Of a stretch of 27,595 bases of DNA, positions 4,463-12,432 are shown in pieces. The DNA comes from a virus: IMG/VR virus record IMGVR_UViG_3300022223_000019, positions 1-27,595 of that record. One strand, 5' to 3'. The notes beneath the pieces were generated by a model, which had not been told where the DNA came from, did no database searches, and saw only the letters and a program-made list of their open reading frames with translations. The translations under genes and the position numbers were made by a program. Positions within the stretch are counted from its first letter, which is position 1, and each line of letters begins with the position of its first letter.

Positions 4463-5082
4463 GCGCCAAAACAGATTTCACCCTTGAGGAACTTGTCGAG
4501 ATCCGCCAGGCGTGGAATAACTACGCCACGGCAAACACGATCCCCAGCCAGGCATACCACGCCGTCAAGATATTGGGTCGGGCGGTTCATAATCGGGGAC
4601 ACGCCCGCCTACGGTTGGCCCAGGTCGACGGCGAATTTGCTTATAAATTCGATGTCAACGAAAAATACGCCGGATGGGATTTTGAGAATTTATATTCCTG
4701 GGAGATCACCGTCACCCGGCATCTTTACACACCGGGCATTGAAGATGAAATGATGGGGGTGGCATTGATTGGATCGCCTCAAAAGGATTGGGAGAAAAAA
4801 CAAGACTGTTTGATGAACTGGACTGAGGTTGTCGATTCCCACGGCCAGGTAATGCCAGGATATTATAAATATATTGCCGAGCGCAAAGCAAAAGATAATT
4901 TTGTAATTCCGGGTGACTGGTGGAAAGTTGTTGCAATGGTTGGCGAAAAAGCCGACCGGGTAAAAAATGAAGCCGCACTGAAGGATGAGAAAGTCACGGC
5001 GGCGGAACTTGCCCGCACGTTGATGATCGACCGGGTACCGGCTGAATATCTAAAAATCAAAAAGAACATGGAGAATAAATAA
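4459..5082 (+). CDS. Hypothetical protein upstream of the annealing protein
   Basis: 207 residues, coupled by 4-nt overlap to the gene before and by 1 nt to the RecT/Bet-like gene after. N-terminal residues 8-50 are helical; the middle is rich in Trp, Tyr and Asp (YAGWDFENLYSWEITVTRHL, then KDWEKKQDCLMNWTEVV); the C-terminal 70 residues are charged and helical. In phage recombination operons the partner of a single-strand annealing protein is often an exonuclease, but I see no Asp/Glu/Lys nuclease motif here, so that role is not claimed. Unrecognised family. Confidence 0.6.
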   Translation: MSAKTDFTLEELVEIRQAWNNYATANTIPSQAYHAVKILGRAVHNRGHARLRLAQVDGEFAYKFDVNEKYAGWDFENLYSWEITVTRHLYTPGIEDEMMGVALIGSPQKDWEKKQDCLMNWTEVVDSHGQVMPGYYKYIAERKAKDNFVIPGDWWKVVAMVGEKADRVKNEAALKDEKVTAAELARTLMIDRVPAEYLKIKKNMENK

Positions 5083-5984
5083 TGAGTGAAGGCACAGGCA
5101 AGGCAATAGCGATGTACGGCGAAAAGGCCGTACTGCATGACATGACCAACCGCATCCTTAAGATGATGGTCGGCACGCGTAAATTATCAAATTCTGAGGC
5201 GGCAACGCTGGCACAGATTAGCGTAATGCATGGCCTGGATCCATTCAACGGCGAAGCTTGGTATATTCCCGGTTCTGGCGTCATGGTCGGAATAAAGGGG
5301 TTGCGCAAGTCTGCCAAGAAGCAGCTGAAGAAAACCGCTGGCCCGGATGCGGCGTTCTGGGTGGAATTTGAAATGGAAGCCAGGCCGGAAGAGGTCGGCG
5401 CCGGCCCGAATGATATTGTATACCGCGCGTACTTGCGGGACAGCGAAACGCTGGAAGCGCACGCGGCCCGCCTCGAGAGGTATATCAAATTAGGGTATGC
5501 ACGGGATGAGGCAAGAGCCGAGGTCGGCCCCTCACCCAAGACGATCGGCACTGGAATTTACCGCCAGGGTGAAAAAACCAAGATGAACCCGCACGAATGT
5601 GCAATGAAGCGGGCGGAAGCCCATGCAATCAAACAGAGGTTCGACGTTGAATTCCTGGTATCAGACAATGATGATGTGCGGATCGATTTTGGCCCTGAGA
5701 TCGCCGCCGGCGATGATCATCCAGCGGACCAGGATGATTACATCGAAGCCGAATTCCACGATCAGGAACCGGCGCCTGCAGCGCCACCGGCAGCACCGCC
5801 ACCAGCCAAGGAAAAAAAGCCAGCGCCGGGAGTGGATCGCCAGGAGATTGATGATTTTTGGTCGGCGCAGCGAAAGACGGCGCTGAGCATTGGAGAGGCC
5901 AAAGAACTATTGTCCGAGTGTGGCCAGGATTACAAAGTGGCGCTTGAGGCGCTGAAAAAGAACCATATACCCCCGGAGGTGTAA
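5082..5984 (+). CDS. RecT/Bet-like single-strand DNA annealing protein
   Basis: 300 residues. Residues 35-85 carry the motif typical of RecT/Redbeta-superfamily recombinases: AATLAQISVMHGLDPFNGEAW followed by an IPG turn and MVGIKGLRKSAKK. The middle contains TKMNPHECAMKRAEAHAIKQRF, the second conserved block. After about residue 205 comes an acidic segment, a Pro/Ala linker (about 232-250) and a 45-residue helical C-terminal module (DDFWSAQRKTALSIGEAKELL). Such proteins coat resected single strands and anneal them to complementary DNA. The C-terminal module may be a protein-interaction piece, as in Redbeta (inference). No obvious exonuclease partner is adjacent. Confidence 0.7.
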   Translation: MSEGTGKAIAMYGEKAVLHDMTNRILKMMVGTRKLSNSEAATLAQISVMHGLDPFNGEAWYIPGSGVMVGIKGLRKSAKKQLKKTAGPDAAFWVEFEMEARPEEVGAGPNDIVYRAYLRDSETLEAHAARLERYIKLGYARDEARAEVGPSPKTIGTGIYRQGEKTKMNPHECAMKRAEAHAIKQRFDVEFLVSDNDDVRIDFGPEIAAGDDHPADQDDYIEAEFHDQEPAPAAPPAAPPPAKEKKPAPGVDRQEIDDFWSAQRKTALSIGEAKELLSECGQDYKVALEALKKNHIPPEV

Positions 5985-5986
5985 CG

Positions 5987-6217
5987 ATGGAAGATCTTTA
6001 TAAGGTGACTGAGTTTTTATTTGGCGATGCGTTTGTATTCCGGTCCGCGGTGAAATCGCCGCGGGCTGGCGCGGTCTGGTCAAGCTGCTTTGAATGCCCG
6101 AAGGGGAAATGGGTGATAAATAGGGCGGGTGTGTATTGCGAGCTTGACCCCGACAAGATCCATGACGGCGCAAGCGTGCCAAGCTGGTGCAGGTTGATCA
6201 TTGGGGGCGGGCGATGA
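5987..6217 (+). CDS. Small hypothetical protein with Cys residues
   Basis: A 76-residue protein starting 2 nt after the annealing protein ends. GGAGGTGTAACG just before the ATG gives a usable ribosome binding site. Visible features are WSSCFECPKGKW (a CxxC pair) and two later Cys (YCEL, WCRL), enough for a metal site. The C-terminal GASVPSWC is reminiscent of short phage motifs but not diagnostic. The stop overlaps the next gene's ATG. Function unknown. Confidence 0.55.
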   Translation: MEDLYKVTEFLFGDAFVFRSAVKSPRAGAVWSSCFECPKGKWVINRAGVYCELDPDKIHDGASVPSWCRLIIGGGR

Positions 6218-6456
6218 ACTATCGAGACGCGTATATAAGAGATTCACGGGCCAGGGCGCGCCGCATGATTGCCTACTTTGAGGCGGACGGCGTTTATTAT
6301 CAGCGTAAAAACGGGATCGTGATATGCTTAGAATGCATGAAAGAGCAAACCGCCAAGACAGCGGCGGAAGCGCAGGAACGGGGCGGCAACCATTTCCCCC
6401 GGTGTAAGTACCAGATTGAAAAACAAATAGAGGCTGGCGCGATGCTGGCGTGGTGA
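6214..6456 (+). CDS. Small Cys-containing hypothetical protein
   Basis: I choose the ATG at 6214 (80 residues, MNYRDAYIRDSRARARR), which overlaps the previous stop as ATGA. The longer reading from 6187 lies inside the neighbour. A basic helix (residues 5-20) is followed by GIVICLECMKEQ, a CxxC pair, and HFPRCKYQ, so a Cys/His metal site of the small zinc-finger kind is possible. The C-terminus is a short helix. The role is unknown. Confidence 0.55.
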   Translation: MNYRDAYIRDSRARARRMIAYFEADGVYYQRKNGIVICLECMKEQTAKTAAEAQERGGNHFPRCKYQIEKQIEAGAMLAW

Positions 6457-6465
6457 GGTGTGATT

Positions 6466-6675
6466 GTGGCAGAAAATAAAAAGTTTGAAAAGGGTGACCC
6501 CTTGGTCGTAATTGGGCGCTACAAAATGTCAGAAAACGGTGCTGATATTGTTGTTTTTGGCGAGTGGATCGGTGGCGGTAGAGTATTTACACCCGCGGAG
6601 GCCCTGGCGAAGCTGCAAGGGCTTGAATTCAAGCAGGATTGGATTGATGGGAAGCCTAAGGTGGTGAACTCATGA
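6466..6675 (+). CDS. Small hypothetical protein, GTG start
   Basis: I use the GTG at 6466 (MAENKKFEKGDPLVVIG, 69 residues), because GAGGTG at 6455-6460 is then correctly spaced. A GTG at 6460 is also in frame but overlaps that site. The protein has a beta-rich start (DPLVVIGRYKMSENGADIVVFG) and a short C-terminal helix with PAEALAKLQGLEF. Its stop overlaps the next ATG (ATGA). No family recognised. Confidence 0.5.
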   Translation: MAENKKFEKGDPLVVIGRYKMSENGADIVVFGEWIGGGRVFTPAEALAKLQGLEFKQDWIDGKPKVVNS

Positions 6676-6842
6676 CATACAAAATTACACGCGAGTTTCT
6701 TGGATCGTGGTCAGTCTTGGGGGTCGAGCGTGACAGCGCCGGCGAGGTTGTCAGATTCAGCCTGGCAACCGGATTTGATGACGAGGTGGAAGCCGAGAGG
6801 TATTTGGATATGGTGCAGCGGTGGAAGGGGGTGAGAGGATGA
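6672..6842 (+). CDS. 56-residue hypothetical protein
   Basis: The frame opens at ATGACATAC and encodes MTYKITREFLGSWSVLGVER and continues to WKGVRG, ending in TGA at 6840-6842. It is coupled at both ends by ATGA overlaps, which supports it as a real gene despite its size. It looks like a small beta sheet (GSWSVLGVERD, GEVVRFSLATGF) with a C-terminal helix (EAERYLDMVQRW). Function unknown. Confidence 0.5.
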   Translation: MTYKITREFLGSWSVLGVERDSAGEVVRFSLATGFDDEVEAERYLDMVQRWKGVRG

Positions 6843-7060
6843 AAATCAGAAAGATGGAAAACGATGTAGTCTTGCGCTTTATATTTAGAGGCGTATATTA
6901 TGAGGGTGTGTTTGGGGTTGATGTGAATAACTTTAAGCTGATTGAGTTCTCATTTGCTGGGAAGTGGGAGAACGGGCTTGTGTTTAGTATCACCATCTTG
7001 ATATTTTATGGCGTTTTTAGAATACAGTGGAAATTCCCGGAGCTAAGAAAGGTTAAGTAA
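6839..7060 (+). CDS. Small hypothetical protein with hydrophobic segment
   Basis: The ATG at 6839 (73 residues, MKIRKMENDVVLRFIF) overlaps the previous stop, and GGGGGTGAGAGG precedes it as ribosome binding site. About residues 45-60, GLVFSITILIFYGVF, are strongly hydrophobic and may be one membrane span or a buried strand-rich core. Codon use is more A/T-rich than its neighbours, a possible sign of separate acquisition. Unrecognised. Confidence 0.5.
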   Translation: MKIRKMENDVVLRFIFRGVYYEGVFGVDVNNFKLIEFSFAGKWENGLVFSITILIFYGVFRIQWKFPELRKVK

Positions 7061-7281
7061 TGAGCGAACCGACAAAGACAATTATTAAAGCGTTATATGC
7101 AATCATGCTGAAGATTGCGCCAGTATTTTCAAAGATGTATCAACCGTATCGGTGCGAATGGTGCTACCGAGAAGCGGAAGAGCGCACAAGCGGCGCGGGT
7201 GATCGTGAATGGTATTTCACTCGCGAAATGCACTCGGAAAAATGTATCTTTGCAGCGATTGAGGATTTGGCCGATGGATAA
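7060..7281 (+). CDS. Small Cys/His-containing hypothetical protein
   Basis: 73 residues. The ATG shares one base with the preceding TAA. The first 25 residues form a hydrophobic/basic helix (TKTIIKALYAIMLKIAPVF). Then come CEWCYREAEE, HSEKC and a C-terminal acidic helix. The CxxC plus HxxxC spacing (CEWC ... HSEKC) would suit a zinc site. It overlaps the next gene by 8 nt. Function unknown. Confidence 0.55.
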   Translation: MSEPTKTIIKALYAIMLKIAPVFSKMYQPYRCEWCYREAEERTSGAGDREWYFTREMHSEKCIFAAIEDLADG

Positions 7282-7459
7282 GCCAATAAGAACGAAGCCC
7301 GAACCGTATTGCCCGGAATGCGGCGGCAGGATGAAACTGCGTAGGCCCAAACTCGGCCAGAAATGGAGCACGTTTTGGGGATGCGTTGATTATCCGAATT
7401 GTGAGGGCACGCGCCAGATTATGAGCGACGGACGCCCGGAAGATGACAGGATAAATTAA
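7274..7459 (+). CDS. Topoisomerase-type C4 zinc-finger protein
   Basis: The ATG at 7274 gives MDKPIRTKPEPYCPECGG (61 residues); the longer reading is out of context. CPECGGRMKLRR, then STFWGCVDYPNCEGTR, is the pattern of the C4 zinc finger found at the C-terminus of bacterial topoisomerase I (CPxCGG...FxGCxxYPxCxxTR). Here it stands alone, so it is probably a single-stranded-DNA or RNA-binding mini-protein. It may work beside the annealing protein encoded upstream, but this is inference from context. Coupled to the gene before by 8-nt overlap. Confidence 0.75.
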   Translation: MDKPIRTKPEPYCPECGGRMKLRRPKLGQKWSTFWGCVDYPNCEGTRQIMSDGRPEDDRIN

Positions 7460-7744
7460 ATGAATATGTTTGTAGACCCTATGGAATGCGCACAGATGAT
7501 TATAGAAATTTCACTTGGAAAGCAATGCAACCCCTGGGCAGCTGCGGACGAAATGAAAGCGCTTGGTATATTTCCCTTGCGCGTTTTATTACCACACGAG
7601 GCGGAATATCTGAGTAGGATCACAATATACCGCTCATCGCAATGGTCGGATGTGATTGGGAGATTATACAGACATGGAGAAGAAGCGGGCCACGAATTGA
7701 CGCAGTTGACGCTAAAAGAACTCGCGAAGCAAGCCATGAATTGA
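7460..7744 (+). CDS. Hypothetical protein closing the early operon
   Basis: 94 residues, starting immediately after the preceding TAA; an in-frame ATG two codons later is an alternative start. The sequence is helical with no obvious motif (MECAQMIIEISLGKQ, AAADEMKALGIFPL, then HELTQLTLKELAKQAM). One Cys pair is widely spaced (positions 10 and 23). It is the last gene before the promoter/terminator block, and its final codons overlap the -35 box there. Function unknown. Confidence 0.55.
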   Translation: MNMFVDPMECAQMIIEISLGKQCNPWAAADEMKALGIFPLRVLLPHEAEYLSRITIYRSSQWSDVIGRLYRHGEEAGHELTQLTLKELAKQAMN

Positions 7745-7769
7745 CACCCGTCGATAAATAAGCTAAGAT
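7741..7769 (+). promoter_or_regulatory. Consensus promoter at the end of the early operon
   Basis: TTGACA at 7741-7746, 17-nt spacer, TAAGAT at 7764-7769. The predicted transcription start near 7776 is only a few bases before a strong terminator hairpin, so its own product would be a short RNA. Confidence 0.55.
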
Positions 7770-7775
7770 CAAGCT

Positions 7776-7836
7776 AATATACCCGCCAAGCCTCTATCCC
7801 CTTTGTAGGATATGCTGCAATGTGGCGGGTTTTTTG
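7776..7836 (+). terminator. Intrinsic terminator, possibly the body of a ~60-nt small RNA
   Basis: ACCCGCCA 7781-7788 pairs with TGGCGGGT 7823-7830, followed by TTTTT. Within the loop TATCC 7795-7799 pairs with GGATA 7808-7812, so the structure is two stacked stems. It ends the early operon. Because a consensus promoter lies immediately upstream, it may also be a free-standing structured RNA. Confidence 0.75.
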
Positions 7837-7858
7837 TTTAAGTCGACCGCAAAACCGT

Positions 7859-7887
7859 TTGATTATGCGCGGTATACATGCTAATAT
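7859..7887 (+). promoter_or_regulatory. Extended -10 promoter for the methyltransferase/terminase operon
   Basis: TTGATT 7859-7864, 17-nt spacer, TAATAT 7882-7887 with TG at the extended -10 position (TGCTAATAT). It lies just after the terminator and about 50 nt before the ParB-methyltransferase gene. The same GCTAATAT core recurs at 13562-13569. Confidence 0.7.
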
Positions 7888-7939
7888 CTATTTATTATGA
7901 GAAATATTACCAAAAGGTTGACATATAGCAGGTTGATAA

Positions 7940-9259
7940 ATGGCAGAAAATAAAGCAGGCAATAATCAGGTTGGCCAGAAGTGGCGAAACAGAATCATTG
8001 ACGTGGGCGAAATTGACCCTGAGCAGATATTGGCTAACCCGCTAAACTTCCGCATCCATCCCAAGAACCAGCAAGATGCTTTATTGGGTGTGCTGGATGA
8101 GGTCGGTTGGGTTCAAGATGTGATTGTAAACGCCAGAACCAATACCCTGATTGATGGGCATTTGCGCGTGAAACTAGCATTGAGGCGGGGGGAGAAAACA
8201 GTACCGGCCAAGTTCGTGGATTTGTCCCCGGAAGAAGAGGCCCTGATACTTTCCACATTTGACCCCATAAGCGCACTGGCGGCCACGGACAAAGAGAAAC
8301 TAGATGAGCTATTGCAAAATGTAGACACAACGAATGAAGAACTTACCCAATTCCTGAGTGATTTTGCGGAGGACAATAATCTCTATTTTGGCGATCAACC
8401 TGAGGAATTAGAAGATCCCGGAGCAAGCATAGACAAAGCCGAAGAGCTAAGAGAGAAATGGGGCGTTGAAAGCGGGCAACTGTGGCAGCTTGGAAATCAT
8501 CGGGTGATATGCGGCGACTGCACGGATGCGGCGGTGGTTGATAGGTTGATGGATAAAGAAAAGGTTGACTGCTTATTTACATCCCCCCCATATGGTGTTG
8601 GTGTTGATTATGGGATATATGAGGATAATATAGATAACCTCAGAGAATTAATACCTGCGGTAGTTAGGATTGCCAATAAATATATAATCCGTGGGGGGTA
8701 TTGCGTGTTAAATTTCGGCGATATTATTACCGGGCGCACTGTAACCAATGGTAAATATCCGGAGGAATACCCAATGGCATTGGAGTATTACGGCCCATTT
8801 TCGGCGGGCGGGTTCAGATTGTGGTCAAGGAGGATTTGGGTAAAGCCGCACGCACGCGTTGCTGCGCCCTGGACGGCATCATCTAGCAGGGCCGCGAGTG
8901 ACTTTGAGCATATATGGACGTTTGTTAATAGTGACGATCAGATAACAGGTAGGACGGCGGGCGAATATAACAGCTATTTGGGATGGGTAGATACGTCAAA
9001 ACTAGATGGTGTAGACGTTGGGAAAGAAACGCATGGCGCGGGGATGCCGGTGTCGTTGGCCGTATGGATGATAAATATACATACGCTGCACGGGGGCGGC
9101 GTCGTTGAGCCATTTATAGGGACGGGCACAACCCTAATCGCCTGTGAGAAGCTATCCCGCAAGTGCTACGGGGTAGAGATTGAACCAAAATACGTGGCCG
9201 TAACACTGGAGCGCTGGCACGAGATGACCGGGAAAATGCCGGAATTGGTAAACGCATAA
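7940..9259 (+). CDS. ParB-like domain fused to a DNA methyltransferase (N6-A/N4-C type)
   Basis: 439 residues. Residues 18-125 are a ParB/Srx-like domain (VGEIDPEQILANPLNFRIHP, then LIDGHLRVKLALRRG). Residues 175-435 are an SAM-dependent DNA methyltransferase. The catalytic motif IV TSPPYG is at 214-219, and the SAM-binding motif I FIGTGTT is at about 392-398. Motif IV before motif I is the beta-class order. SPPY enzymes methylate the exocyclic amino group of adenine or cytosine. In phages such fusions usually protect phage DNA from restriction or tune packaging and transcription. It heads the late operon, directly before terminase; no matching restriction enzyme is seen. Confidence 0.9.
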   Translation: MAENKAGNNQVGQKWRNRIIDVGEIDPEQILANPLNFRIHPKNQQDALLGVLDEVGWVQDVIVNARTNTLIDGHLRVKLALRRGEKTVPAKFVDLSPEEEALILSTFDPISALAATDKEKLDELLQNVDTTNEELTQFLSDFAEDNNLYFGDQPEELEDPGASIDKAEELREKWGVESGQLWQLGNHRVICGDCTDAAVVDRLMDKEKVDCLFTSPPYGVGVDYGIYEDNIDNLRELIPAVVRIANKYIIRGGYCVLNFGDIITGRTVTNGKYPEEYPMALEYYGPFSAGGFRLWSRRIWVKPHARVAAPWTASSSRAASDFEHIWTFVNSDDQITGRTAGEYNSYLGWVDTSKLDGVDVGKETHGAGMPVSLAVWMINIHTLHGGGVVEPFIGTGTTLIACEKLSRKCYGVEIEPKYVAVTLERWHEMTGKMPELVNA

Positions 9260-9688
9260 ATGGTAGACAAAACATCTAGTCGTAAGATAACGGCAGCAGA
9301 GCGCAGGGTAAAGGCGACGCATTTGCGCAAGGCCGGCGCGACCTACCAGGAAATAGGCGACGCCTTGGGTGTGACGCCGCAGGCGGCCTATAAGATGGTA
9401 TCGCGTGCGATATCGATCAACGATAAAAAGACGAGCGAAAATGTAGAGGAAATGCGGGAGCTTGAGCTACAAAGGCTTGATAAGTTGTTTTTTTTGATGT
9501 ATCAAAAGGCAATGGCCGGCACAATGGGCGCGGTTGATCGATGTATAAAGATCATGGAGCGACGCGCCAAACTGCAAGGACTTGATGCGCCCGCCGCGAT
9601 TGACATGACAACCAAGGGTAAGGGGCTGGACGAGGCGATAATCCGGGGACTACAAAAGGCTTATGGAAGCGACAGCCCAGAAGATTGA
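9260..9688 (+). CDS. terS: Terminase small subunit (probable)
   Basis: 142 residues starting directly after the methyltransferase stop. Residues 15-55 form a helix-turn-helix (HLRKAGATYQEIGDALGVTP then AAYKMVSRA). Residues 60-110 are long helices with conserved-looking RLDKLFFLMYQKAM and VDRCIKIMERRAKLQGLDAP, the oligomerisation part seen in many small terminase subunits. It overlaps the large subunit gene by 26 nt. Small subunits recognise the packaging site on phage DNA and load the motor. The call rests on domain layout and position. Confidence 0.85.
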   Translation: MVDKTSSRKITAAERRVKATHLRKAGATYQEIGDALGVTPQAAYKMVSRAISINDKKTSENVEEMRELELQRLDKLFFLMYQKAMAGTMGAVDRCIKIMERRAKLQGLDAPAAIDMTTKGKGLDEAIIRGLQKAYGSDSPED

Positions 9689-11165
9689 CGCCGGAGCGGT
9701 GTATAAATATGCTATAGCAGCCAGGGAAACGGGTTGCCCGCGTGATCAACTTGAGAACTTTTACCGCGGCGGGTACATTGCCCAGCCTAAGCAGCTGTTA
9801 TTCCATGCGCTGGCCAGGCAGGCCGACCACCCTAATGGGCCGGACCAGATTGGATTTGGGGGATCCCGCGGGCCTGGTAAATCGCATGCAATCTTTGCAC
9901 AGGTTGCGCTTGATGACTGTCAGCGGTACCCGGGGCTAAAAGCCCTATATCTGCGCAAGGTCGGAAAGCAGGCACGGGAGCAGATAGATGACCTGCGCCG
10001 CAAGGTCCTCTATCATGTACCCCACAAGTACAACCGAAACAGCGGGGTTATTGAGTTCGGGAACGGGTCCAGAATTATTGTTGGGCACTTTCGGAACGAA
10101 TCGGACATTGATAATTACCTGGGGATTGAGTACGATATCATCGCGATTGAGGAAACGACCACCCTGACGGTGACGAAATATAAAGCGCTGAGGGATAGTA
10201 ACCGGTCAAGCATGCCCGGATTCCGGGAAAGGATGTACAACAGCACGAACCCGGGCGGGGTTGGCCATGCCTGGTATAAAGATCGATTCATAGATCCCTA
10301 TCGAACCAAGACCGAAACCTTTACACGGTTCATACCCGCGACCGTTGACGATAACGCCTATATAAAGCCGGGTTATAAGCGCAAGCTGGAAGAGAACACC
10401 GGCTGGCGGCTGCGGGCATACCGGTTCGGTGATTGGGACATTGCGGCCGGGCAATTTTTCTCGACCTTCCGCAACGATATCCATGTGATCAAGCCCTTCC
10501 GGATCCCCAAGGATTGGCGGGTTTGGCTATCGATGGATTATGGATTCGTGCATTATACCGTGGTGCATTTGTGGGCAATGGATGGGGATGGAAACGTTTA
10601 TACACTTGATGAGTACTACGGAAGCCGCACGCAGGTATCACAGCATGCGGCGTCAATACAGGCAATGATAGCGCGTTGGGGGATAGACGCGGATCGCATT
10701 TATAAATTCGTGGCCGGCAGTGATGTATTCGCCCGAAAAGATGAAGGGCCTACAATCGCTGACCAATATAAGCGGCAGGGGATCCGGTTGCGTCCCGCCA
10801 AGATGGACCGGGTCAATGGATGGGCCGAAATGCTTGGAAGGCTGGGAGATGTCGAAGCAAAGATACCGCCGCGGTGGCGAATATTCGATACCTGTATCGG
10901 GCTGGCTAGGACCTTGCCAATGATGGAGCATAACCCGAATCGCCCGGAAGATGTCCTGAAAGTCGATGTAGATGAGGACGGGAACGGCGGCGATGACTTT
11001 GTAGATTGTGCGAGATACGGTATCATGGAAGCGGCCGCAAAATCTAAAGCCGTTTCAGCTGAGGTAGATTGGCGTGGAAAACGGCCGGTTGATTCCTATG
11101 AGCCGGATTATAGAACGCAAGCAGAAATAGACAAGTTACTAAGAGAGGCTGAACACAATGACTGA
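9663..11165 (+). CDS. terL: Terminase large subunit (packaging ATPase-nuclease)
   Basis: 500 residues. ATPase domain: Walker A GGSRGPGKS at 66-74, Walker B IIAIEE at 159-164 with the catalytic Glu, and coupling motif NSTNPGG at 193-199. Nuclease domain (RNase H-like): SMDYG around Asp292, GSDVF around Asp354 and GGDDFVDCARYG around 443-453, giving the acidic metal-binding triad. The enzyme cuts concatemeric DNA and drives it through the portal. The ATG at 9663 lies inside the small subunit gene; AAAGG precedes it. Its end overlaps the portal gene by 8 nt. The full length is intact. Confidence 0.95.
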   Translation: MEATAQKIDAGAVYKYAIAARETGCPRDQLENFYRGGYIAQPKQLLFHALARQADHPNGPDQIGFGGSRGPGKSHAIFAQVALDDCQRYPGLKALYLRKVGKQAREQIDDLRRKVLYHVPHKYNRNSGVIEFGNGSRIIVGHFRNESDIDNYLGIEYDIIAIEETTTLTVTKYKALRDSNRSSMPGFRERMYNSTNPGGVGHAWYKDRFIDPYRTKTETFTRFIPATVDDNAYIKPGYKRKLEENTGWRLRAYRFGDWDIAAGQFFSTFRNDIHVIKPFRIPKDWRVWLSMDYGFVHYTVVHLWAMDGDGNVYTLDEYYGSRTQVSQHAASIQAMIARWGIDADRIYKFVAGSDVFARKDEGPTIADQYKRQGIRLRPAKMDRVNGWAEMLGRLGDVEAKIPPRWRIFDTCIGLARTLPMMEHNPNRPEDVLKVDVDEDGNGGDDFVDCARYGIMEAAAKSKAVSAEVDWRGKRPVDSYEPDYRTQAEIDKLLREAEHND

Positions 11166-12432
11166 CGAAAGAAAATCTGTATATGATTTACCCGCTTACA
11201 AGCCATACAAACCGCTTTGGGAAGCGCGTGTTAAGGAACTGACCCGCCGGTCGAGCTATTACGACGGGAGCAGGTACGGCCGCAACGAAAGCGGCATAAA
11301 CGTGCTGCGGTCGTTTTATCGAGCGATCCCGCAGGTCGCCGGGCAGATCAAGTCATTATATAACCCGCTGTCCCGTGCGGTCGATGTCGATGCCGGTATT
11401 ATTCCGGGCGGGTGGGCGTTCCCAGACGGTGCGCCGGACACATGGGCGCCGGCAAGGGACAAACTGTTTTCCTGGTCAAAGTGGAAAACCGAAGGTGTTT
11501 TATACGTGCATTATGGAGCGCAATACGGCATCACTGGCCTGAGGGTGGCAGATCTGCGTCAAGAGGGAAAAATCATTCTGCAGCCGGTAGATCCGACCAC
11601 CTTTTTATTGATACCTAAAAGCCAATATGACGCCGGGCCGGCTATGTCAATCATGGTGCAGGTAAAGATGGACGACGAAGGGGCCGAATACGAATACGCG
11701 GAAGTGATCACCGATTCAACGATATTGACCTATAAAAACGGGGAGCCGCAAGGCTTTGATTTGAGAGATCCAGAATATACCAACGAAAACGGCTTCGTGC
11801 CGTTTGTCGAGGCCGTCCATATGAAAACCGGCAAGCGTTGGGGTGAAGCCACCTACGAGAAAGCAATGGCAATTCTTGACGAAGCCAATGAGCTCGCAAC
11901 CGACCTTGCAGATGTGATCAAGGATAACAAGGACCCGCAGGTCGTTATCTTTGGTGCAGAACCGGGGGAATTGTCAAAGGGGAAAGATACGGTTTGGTTT
12001 GTGCCAGATCCACGGGGGCGGGTTGAAATGCTTGTACCTGGTATCAATATCGAGGGCATTTTGGCCTTTGTGAAGGACGTCAAAAAGGATCTAAAGGACA
12101 GCCTGCCGGAATTGGCGTTTGATGAACTGCGAGAAAAAACACAGATTGCAACGGCTACATTACAGATCCAGTTGATGGAACTGACGCTAAAGATCATGAG
12201 GGTGCGCCCGAATTATGACGCCGGGTTGGTCGACGCCTTGCGCATGGCCGGAAAAATGGCCGTTGAAATGGGTATACCTGAGATATCCGTACTGGATGAT
12301 GATGAATTATCCCTGAACGACGAGCGGCCGGTATTACCCCTTGACCCCAAAACCATGATGGAGTTGGAAATGCAGGAAATAGCGCTTGAACGTGAGCGCG
12401 GCATGGGAATAAGCGAGGGCGTTAATGCCTGA
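11158..12432 (+). CDS. Portal protein
   Basis: 424 residues, SPP1 gp6-like. It sits right after the large terminase and before a MuF-type protein, the standard portal position. The N-terminus has KPLWEARVKELTRRSSYYDG, typical of the portal clip/wing start. The centre is beta-rich (QPVDPTTFLLIP, AEYEYAEVITD), and residues 225-345 are a helical stem and crown (ATYEKAMAILDEANELATDLADVI, FDELREKTQIATATLQIQLMEL). It should form a dodecameric ring at one vertex through which DNA passes. Acidic C-terminus. Overlaps the next gene by 8 nt. Confidence 0.85.
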   Translation: MTDERKSVYDLPAYKPYKPLWEARVKELTRRSSYYDGSRYGRNESGINVLRSFYRAIPQVAGQIKSLYNPLSRAVDVDAGIIPGGWAFPDGAPDTWAPARDKLFSWSKWKTEGVLYVHYGAQYGITGLRVADLRQEGKIILQPVDPTTFLLIPKSQYDAGPAMSIMVQVKMDDEGAEYEYAEVITDSTILTYKNGEPQGFDLRDPEYTNENGFVPFVEAVHMKTGKRWGEATYEKAMAILDEANELATDLADVIKDNKDPQVVIFGAEPGELSKGKDTVWFVPDPRGRVEMLVPGINIEGILAFVKDVKKDLKDSLPELAFDELREKTQIATATLQIQLMELTLKIMRVRPNYDAGLVDALRMAGKMAVEMGIPEISVLDDDELSLNDERPVLPLDPKTMMELEMQEIALERERGMGISEGVNA

